Shown here piece after piece: positions 22,764-26,872 of a DNA stretch of 26,872 nt. The DNA lies in contig JAEYTB010000095.1 of NCBI GenBank assembly GCA_023434205.1, positions 1-26,872 of the forward strand, given 5' to 3'. Made by a program: the position numbers and the translations under genes. The stretch's first letter is position 1. The number at the start of each line of letters is the position of its first letter. Below the pieces are notes generated by a model, which was given only the letters and a program-made list of their open reading frames with translations, was not told the DNA's origin and did not search any database. The DNA is from Planctomycetota bacterium (GTDB lineage: Bacteria > Planctomycetota > Phycisphaerae > Phycisphaerales > UBA1924).

Positions 22764-23663
22764 ATGAACGCGACGCCGCTACCCGTGCAGATCGAGCAGG
22801 ACGGCCCCACGGCCGGCATCGCCACGCTCACGCTCGAGCAGCCGGGCAAGCCGGTGGTGGTGCTGGAGTTGGAAGTCTTCCAGCGGCTGGAGGCAGCCCT
22901 CAAAGCCCTGCCCCGCGACCTCGTCGGCCTGGTCATCGCCTCCGCCTCCGAACGCGTCTTTGTCGCCGGCGCCGACCTCAAGTCCATCATGGACATGAGC
23001 GATGAGCAGCTCGACAAGTACCTCCAGTACGGCAGCCGCGTCTTCCAGATGATCGCCGACCTGCCCTACCCCACCGCCGCGGCGATCGGCGGCGCGGCCC
23101 TGGGCGGCGGACTCGAACTGGCCATGCACTGCGACGGCCTGATCGGCGCCCCCTCCGCGAGCGGCAAGCCCTACCCCGTGGGCCTGCCCGAAGCGGGCCT
23201 GAAGATCTGCCCCGGCTGGGGTGGGACCAACCTGCTGCCCGCGCGAATCCCCGCCGCGGACGCCATCCGCCGCACCGCCTCCGGCACCCCGATGATGTTC
23301 GATGACGCCCGCGCTGCGGGCCTGTTCGACGCCGTGGCCCCCAGCGCCGGCGACCTCCTCGCCACCGCGAAAGCCTGGGTCAAGGACCAGGCCTCACGCC
23401 GCTCCGAGCGCGACGGAGCTCCCTCCCGCTGGATCGGCCGCAGCAGGTTCGCCAAGCCCGTCATAGAGGCCGCCGACGCCCTCCGCGCCGAAGTCTCCGC
23501 CGCCGAACCCGGCAAGGCCGTCCTCGAAGCCGTCAACGAGGGCCTCCTCCGCGGCTACGACGCCGCCCTCGCCGTGGAACGCCGCCAGCTCATCCGCCTC
23601 CGCAACCTCCCCGAGGCCCGCGACGCCATCGCCGCGTTCTTCGCCAAGTCCGCCAAGAAGTAA
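22764..23663 (+). CDS. Enoyl-CoA hydratase/isomerase family protein (crotonase fold)
   Basis: A 299-residue crotonase-fold enzyme that probably hydrates enoyl-CoA in fatty-acid beta-oxidation. Oxyanion-hole regions are AGADLKSI (68-75) and IGGAALGGGLELA (108-120). Both catalytic glutamates of the FadB/FadJ hydratase type are present: Glu118 in GGGLEL and Glu143 in LPEAGLKICPGWGG. The dehydrogenase half of FadB is absent; residues 200-299 are helical, with no recognised second domain. The start at ATG 22764 is chosen with moderate confidence. An in-frame ATG at 22719 would add 15 residues but overlaps the presumed -10 and would put the stem-loop inside coding sequence. The acyl-CoA dehydrogenase follows after 60 bases, so the pair likely acts in sequence. 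Confidence 0.88.
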   Translation: MNATPLPVQIEQDGPTAGIATLTLEQPGKPVVVLELEVFQRLEAALKALPRDLVGLVIASASERVFVAGADLKSIMDMSDEQLDKYLQYGSRVFQMIADLPYPTAAAIGGAALGGGLELAMHCDGLIGAPSASGKPYPVGLPEAGLKICPGWGGTNLLPARIPAADAIRRTASGTPMMFDDARAAGLFDAVAPSAGDLLATAKAWVKDQASRRSERDGAPSRWIGRSRFAKPVIEAADALRAEVSAAEPGKAVLEAVNEGLLRGYDAALAVERRQLIRLRNLPEARDAIAAFFAKSAKK

Positions 23664-23723
23664 CCGCCTCCCGCACTGGAACACCTGACCACTCACCACT
23701 CGACCACTTCCCCGAGCACCACC

Positions 23724-25724
23724 ATGGCCGACCTCAAAAACCTCAAGGGCGTTTCCGAGACCGACAAGAAGATGATCGAGGACGCGGAAGCCCTGCTCGG
23801 GCCCGAGCCCACCTCCATGGGCTTCGTGAAGAACCTCTTCTGGGGCAACCTCCGCGAGGACCTCTGCTTCCCCTACCCCCAGCAGACGCCCGCCGAGAAG
23901 GAAGAGTGCGACCGCCTCCTGGCCAAGCTCGACCACTACCTCCGCACCGAGCACCCCTCCACGCTCATCGACCAGGAGCAGGAGATCCCCGACTGGGTCA
24001 TCAAGCGGCTCTTTGAACTCGGCGTCCTGGGCATGACCATCCCCAAGGAGCACGGCGGCCTGGGCCTGGGAATCACCAGCTACAACCGCGTCCTCGAGCG
24101 CATCGGCATGTCCTGCGGCTCCACCGCCGTCATGGTCTCCGCCCACCAGTCCATCGGCTGCAAGGCCGTCATGCTCTACGGCACCGACGAGCAGAAGGCC
24201 CGCTGGCTGCCCCACCTCGCCAAGGACTGGCTCTCCGCCTTCTGCCTCAGTGAGCCCAACGTCGGCTGCGACGCCGGCGGCCAGGAGACCCGCTGCGAAA
24301 AGACGCCCGACGGCGAGTTCTACATCATCAACGGCGAGAAGAAGTGGGCGACCTCCGGCGCCCTCTCCGGCATGTTCACCGTCATGGCCAAGCAGAAAAT
24401 GGCCGACGGCAAGGACAAGGTCACCGCCCTGGTCTGCACCCCCGACATGCCCGGCGTCGACATCTTCCAGAAGAACCGCAGCAAGTGCGGCATCCGCGGC
24501 ACCTGGCAGGCCCGCATCCGCTTCACCAACGTCAAGGTCCCCAAGGCCAACCTCCTCTTCCAGGAGGGCAAGGGCCTCAACGTCGCCCTCACCTGCCTCA
24601 ACTACGGCCGCTGCACCCTCTCCGCCGGCATGCTCGGCGGGGCCCGCCGCGTCCGCGACCAGGCCACCAAGTGGGCCCGCACCCGTTACCAGTTCGGCCG
24701 CCCCCTCTCAGACTTCGAGCTCGTCCAGCAGCAGCTCGCCCGCATGGCCGCGTACGACTACGCCATGGACGCCGTGCTCTACATGACCACCGGCATGCTC
24801 GACCGCCACGATGAGGACATCATGGTCGAGACCGCCATCTGCAAGGTCTTCTGCTCCGAGTACGGCTGGCGCGTCGTCAACGACGGCATGCAGATCATGG
24901 GCGGCGAGGGCTACATGAGCGAGAACGAGGTCGAGCGAGTCTTCCGCGACTCCCGCATCAACCTCATCGTCGAGGGCGCTAACGAGGTCATGCAGTCCTT
25001 CGTCTGGGCCTACGGCGGCAAGCGCCTCCTGGAGTCCATGCTGGGCGTCCAGGGCGCGGTCGGCTGGGACAGCGAGCAGTCCTTCGGCGGCAACCTCGCC
25101 CGCATCATGAAGAACGGCCTCAACCCCACCATCGCCCGCGCCGCCATCCCCCTGGGCTTCGAGCTCTTCCTGGGCCTGCGCCGCAAGGCCCCGACCCTCA
25201 GCAAGATCAGCTCCCCCAGCCTCCGCCCCCAGGCCGACCGCCTCACCGCGATGATCCGCGACTTCTCCCACCAGTACAAGCAGGCCTGCAAGCGCTACCG
25301 CGAGGCCATGATCACCCGCCAGGTCGTCCAGGCACGCCTCGCCGACGCCGCCATCATGCTCCACGCCTGGTGCTGCACCCTCTCCAAGCTCGACGCCGAC
25401 CTCCAGAGGCACGGCGGCGGCATGGCCGGCAACGCCAGCGCCGAGTTCGAACGCGACCGCGCGGCCGCGGTCCACTTCTTCGACCTCGCCGAGGTCGCCA
25501 TCCACCAGAACTTCCGCGCCCTCTACGAGAACCCCGACGACACCATGCTCACCGCCGCCGCCGCGGCGATCAAGCACAACGACACCCTCCCCAACGACCA
25601 GTTCGTCGTCCCCGAAAAGTCGCCCACCGCCAAGGGCACCGGCCGCCCCGCCCGCCAGGAGGGCATCAAGCAGTTCCCCGGCGGCAGCGCCCTCAACAAG
25701 GGCACCGCCCCCGTCCATTCCTGA
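23724..25724 (+). CDS. Acyl-CoA dehydrogenase, long form
   Basis: FAD-dependent first step of beta-oxidation, acyl-CoA to trans-2-enoyl-CoA, passing electrons to ETF. The 666-residue length and layout match the long VLCAD/ACAD9-like group. It has an N-terminal extension, a helical domain with GLGLGITSYNRVLERIG, and the FAD-binding FCLSEPNVGCDAG and INGEKKWATSG region. The catalytic Glu is in LIVEGANEVMQ, and an additional C-terminal helical domain (about 470-620) follows. The tail is Lys/Pro-rich and unstructured. It is the second gene of the pair with the hydratase and has no ribosome site in the 60-base gap. The stop is followed by a GC-rich hairpin. The substrate chain length is inferred from the family, not visible. 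Confidence 0.93.
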   Translation: MADLKNLKGVSETDKKMIEDAEALLGPEPTSMGFVKNLFWGNLREDLCFPYPQQTPAEKEECDRLLAKLDHYLRTEHPSTLIDQEQEIPDWVIKRLFELGVLGMTIPKEHGGLGLGITSYNRVLERIGMSCGSTAVMVSAHQSIGCKAVMLYGTDEQKARWLPHLAKDWLSAFCLSEPNVGCDAGGQETRCEKTPDGEFYIINGEKKWATSGALSGMFTVMAKQKMADGKDKVTALVCTPDMPGVDIFQKNRSKCGIRGTWQARIRFTNVKVPKANLLFQEGKGLNVALTCLNYGRCTLSAGMLGGARRVRDQATKWARTRYQFGRPLSDFELVQQQLARMAAYDYAMDAVLYMTTGMLDRHDEDIMVETAICKVFCSEYGWRVVNDGMQIMGGEGYMSENEVERVFRDSRINLIVEGANEVMQSFVWAYGGKRLLESMLGVQGAVGWDSEQSFGGNLARIMKNGLNPTIARAAIPLGFELFLGLRRKAPTLSKISSPSLRPQADRLTAMIRDFSHQYKQACKRYREAMITRQVVQARLADAAIMLHAWCCTLSKLDADLQRHGGGMAGNASAEFERDRAAAVHFFDLAEVAIHQNFRALYENPDDTMLTAAAAAIKHNDTLPNDQFVVPEKSPTAKGTGRPARQEGIKQFPGGSALNKGTAPVHS

Positions 25725-25757
25725 GACGCCGCCACCCGCGCCTGTCTTCGTGCCACC

Positions 25758-25779
25758 GACCGGCCGCTCTGGGCCGGTC
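25758..25779 (+). terminator. Terminator-like hairpin after the acyl-CoA dehydrogenase
   Basis: Perfect 8-bp arms GACCGGCC (25758-25765) and GGCCGGTC (25772-25779) around GCTCTG, 33 bases after the stop. No T run follows, so it may be a weak or Rho-assisted terminator, or act from both strands. The rest of the 172-base gap to the LysR gene holds only a short open stretch ending at a TAA (25846-25848) with no start codon. Confidence 0.5.
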
Positions 25780-25896
25780 GCCCACGGCAAGGCCACCACT
25801 CTCACCCTCGACCAGGGCGGCAAGCGCACCACCCTCGACCGCCAGTAACTCGACCGCCCTCGCCCGCCTCCACCACCAACGCCGCCGCGTAAACCG

Positions 25897-26793
25897 CTAC
25901 TCCAGCCGCTTGCGCGCACACGCCGCGATGTGCGCCACCGCCGGGTGGACGATCCGCCGCTCCACGGTGACCGCGTAGAACTCCTCCCGCACGTCCGCAA
26001 CCCGCCCCACCAGCCGCACGTCATACTGCCGCCGCACCTCGCGCTCGATCGTCATCGGCGCGAAGAACACCCCGCGCCCCGACTGCCCGAACACCTTCAG
26101 CAGCGCACTGTCCTCAAACTCCCCGACAATCTCCGGCGCGATCCCCAGCGTCCCCAGCCAATGGTCCAGCCTCCGCCGCACCAGCGTGTTGGGCGTGGGC
26201 AGCAGGATCGGCGCACCGTCCAGGCTCGCCGGAAAGCCCTTCCGCAGCCCCGTCGCCAGCCCCGCCGCCGCGAACGCCCCTATCGCCGACTCTCCGAGCT
26301 TGTGGCTGAACGCCCGGAACCCCGACGACGCCGCGACCGGCGCATCGCCGATCACCACATCCAGCTCATGCACCGCCAGCCGCGCCAGCAGCTCGTTGAA
26401 CTTCCCCTCAAAGCACGCGATCCGCACCCGCCCCGGCATCTCGAACGCCGGCGCCAGCATCCGGCACACCACCAGCTTCGGCAGCGCATCCGCAACCCCC
26501 ACCCGCACCACCGCCCGCGCCGGGCTCGTCCGCCCCCGGACCGCCTGCCGCAGCTCCTCCCCGATCGAGAACATGTCGTCCGCGTACCGGAACACCACCC
26601 GCCCAACCTCGGTCAGCGCAAGCCCGCGACCCTGCTTCTCAAACAGCCGCTGGCCGATCGATTCCTCCAGCAGACGCACCTGCCCCGACACCGTCGGCTG
26701 CGACACGTGCAGCACGCGGCACGCCCCCGCGACCGAACCCTCCTTCGCCACGGTCCAGAAGTAGTGCAGATGGTGGTAGTTGAGCCGGTCCAC
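25897..26793 (-). CDS. LysR-family transcriptional regulator (NhaR-like)
   Basis: A 298-residue DNA-binding regulator. The N-terminus starts (M/V)DRLNYHHLHYFWTVA and the winged helix-turn-helix (about 18-52) contains GSVAGACRVLHVSQPTVSGQ and LLEESIGQRLFEK, very close to the NhaR branch. The rest is the ligand-binding domain, with VGVADALPKLVV at its first strand. The signal and the targets are not known. NhaR regulates a sodium/proton antiporter in E. coli, but no antiporter is encoded here. The GTG at 26793 is taken as the start. It lies 6 bases after a TATGCT element and gives the usual LysR N-terminus; an in-frame ATG at 26859 would add 22 unrelated residues. A T-N11-A dyad lies just upstream of the -10, so autoregulation is likely. 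Confidence 0.92.
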   Translation of the reverse strand: MDRLNYHHLHYFWTVAKEGSVAGACRVLHVSQPTVSGQVRLLEESIGQRLFEKQGRGLALTEVGRVVFRYADDMFSIGEELRQAVRGRTSPARAVVRVGVADALPKLVVCRMLAPAFEMPGRVRIACFEGKFNELLARLAVHELDVVIGDAPVAASSGFRAFSHKLGESAIGAFAAAGLATGLRKGFPASLDGAPILLPTPNTLVRRRLDHWLGTLGIAPEIVGEFEDSALLKVFGQSGRGVFFAPMTIEREVRRQYDVRLVGRVADVREEFYAVTVERRIVHPAVAHIAACARKRLE

Positions 26794-26799
26794 GCCCCC

Positions 26800-26805
26800 A
26801 GCATA
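26800..26805 (-). promoter_or_regulatory. Putative leaderless -10 of the LysR gene
   Basis: TATGCT on the minus strand, then 6 bases, then GTG 26793. Matches the leaderless layout of other genes here. Confidence 0.45.
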
Positions 26806-26819
26806 TCGGCTTTTCCGAT
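26805..26819 (-). promoter_or_regulatory. LysR-type binding site (T-N11-A dyad) in its own promoter
   Basis: Perfect inverted repeat ATCGG-N5-CCGAT. T at 26806 and A at 26818 are exactly 11 bases apart, the consensus of LysR-family boxes. It lies directly upstream of the -10, where binding would block transcription. Confidence 0.5.
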
Positions 26820-26872
26820 GCATTCCACGCCTCCTTGCGATGAGACACGATGATTCCACCCCCGTATCACTC

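Noticed and set aside
23675..23720. ACCACT-like short repeats before the acyl-CoA dehydrogenase
   Set aside because: Irregular and too short; likely low-complexity spacer.
25786..25848. Open stretch reading GKATTLTLDQGGKRTTLDRQ then TAA
   Set aside because: Looks gene-like in codon use, but has no start codon and only about 20 residues; could be a remnant, not enough to call.

Overview
The window reads as an ordinary chromosomal stretch of a high-GC bacterium, most likely a planctomycete of the Phycisphaerae type. This is inferred from the gene families: an exported protein with a PEP-CTERM-like sorting tail, a membrane protein ending in the C-x2-CGYDLRG...CPECG zinc ribbon common in planctomycetes, a divergent RNase HII-like protein, a Thermus-type isocitrate dehydrogenase, and a mixed leaderless/Shine-Dalgarno style of initiation. 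No marker gene fixes the taxon. There is no phage, transposon, integrase or CRISPR array.

Left part (1-9.7 kb): pgi (runs off the left edge, minus), a short-chain dehydrogenase preceded by a 48-residue entericidin-like lipoprotein (minus), a secreted DUF4139 protein (minus), then the divergent 994-residue FAD/Fe-S oxidoreductase of the YdiJ type whose stop overlaps the start of a GNAT acetyltransferase (plus). An isocitrate dehydrogenase faces the GNAT gene on the minus strand.

Middle part (9.7-17.4 kb): a strong sigma70-like promoter and a structured leader drive a DUF1194 von Willebrand-like exported protein with a sorting tail (plus). Next come a minus-strand pair, a TolC-type lipoprotein followed by Sua5 (tRNA t6A synthesis), a secreted SH3-like/coiled-coil protein, a FIST-domain protein and an unrecognised 140-residue protein (all plus).

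Right part (17.4-26.9 kb): a membrane/zinc-ribbon gene split by an in-frame amber codon and an M42 metallopeptidase (both minus); ygfZ (plus); an RNase HII-like gene followed by ribD (minus); tRNA-Leu(CAG) with its own terminator (minus); an enoyl-CoA hydratase/acyl-CoA dehydrogenase pair (plus); and a LysR regulator with a T-N11-A dyad in its own promoter (minus).

The genes do not form one pathway. They are mainly housekeeping (glycolysis, TCA cycle, beta-oxidation, riboflavin, t6A, Fe-S repair) mixed with envelope proteins. The strongest signal not tied to a single gene is in how they are expressed. Seven transcription-unit starts carry a TANNNT -10 element ending 6-8 bases before ATG or GTG, with no ribosome binding site, as expected for leaderless mRNAs. 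Several other genes have a normal leader and a clear GGAG/AAGGAG. No complete new defence or mobile system is visible.
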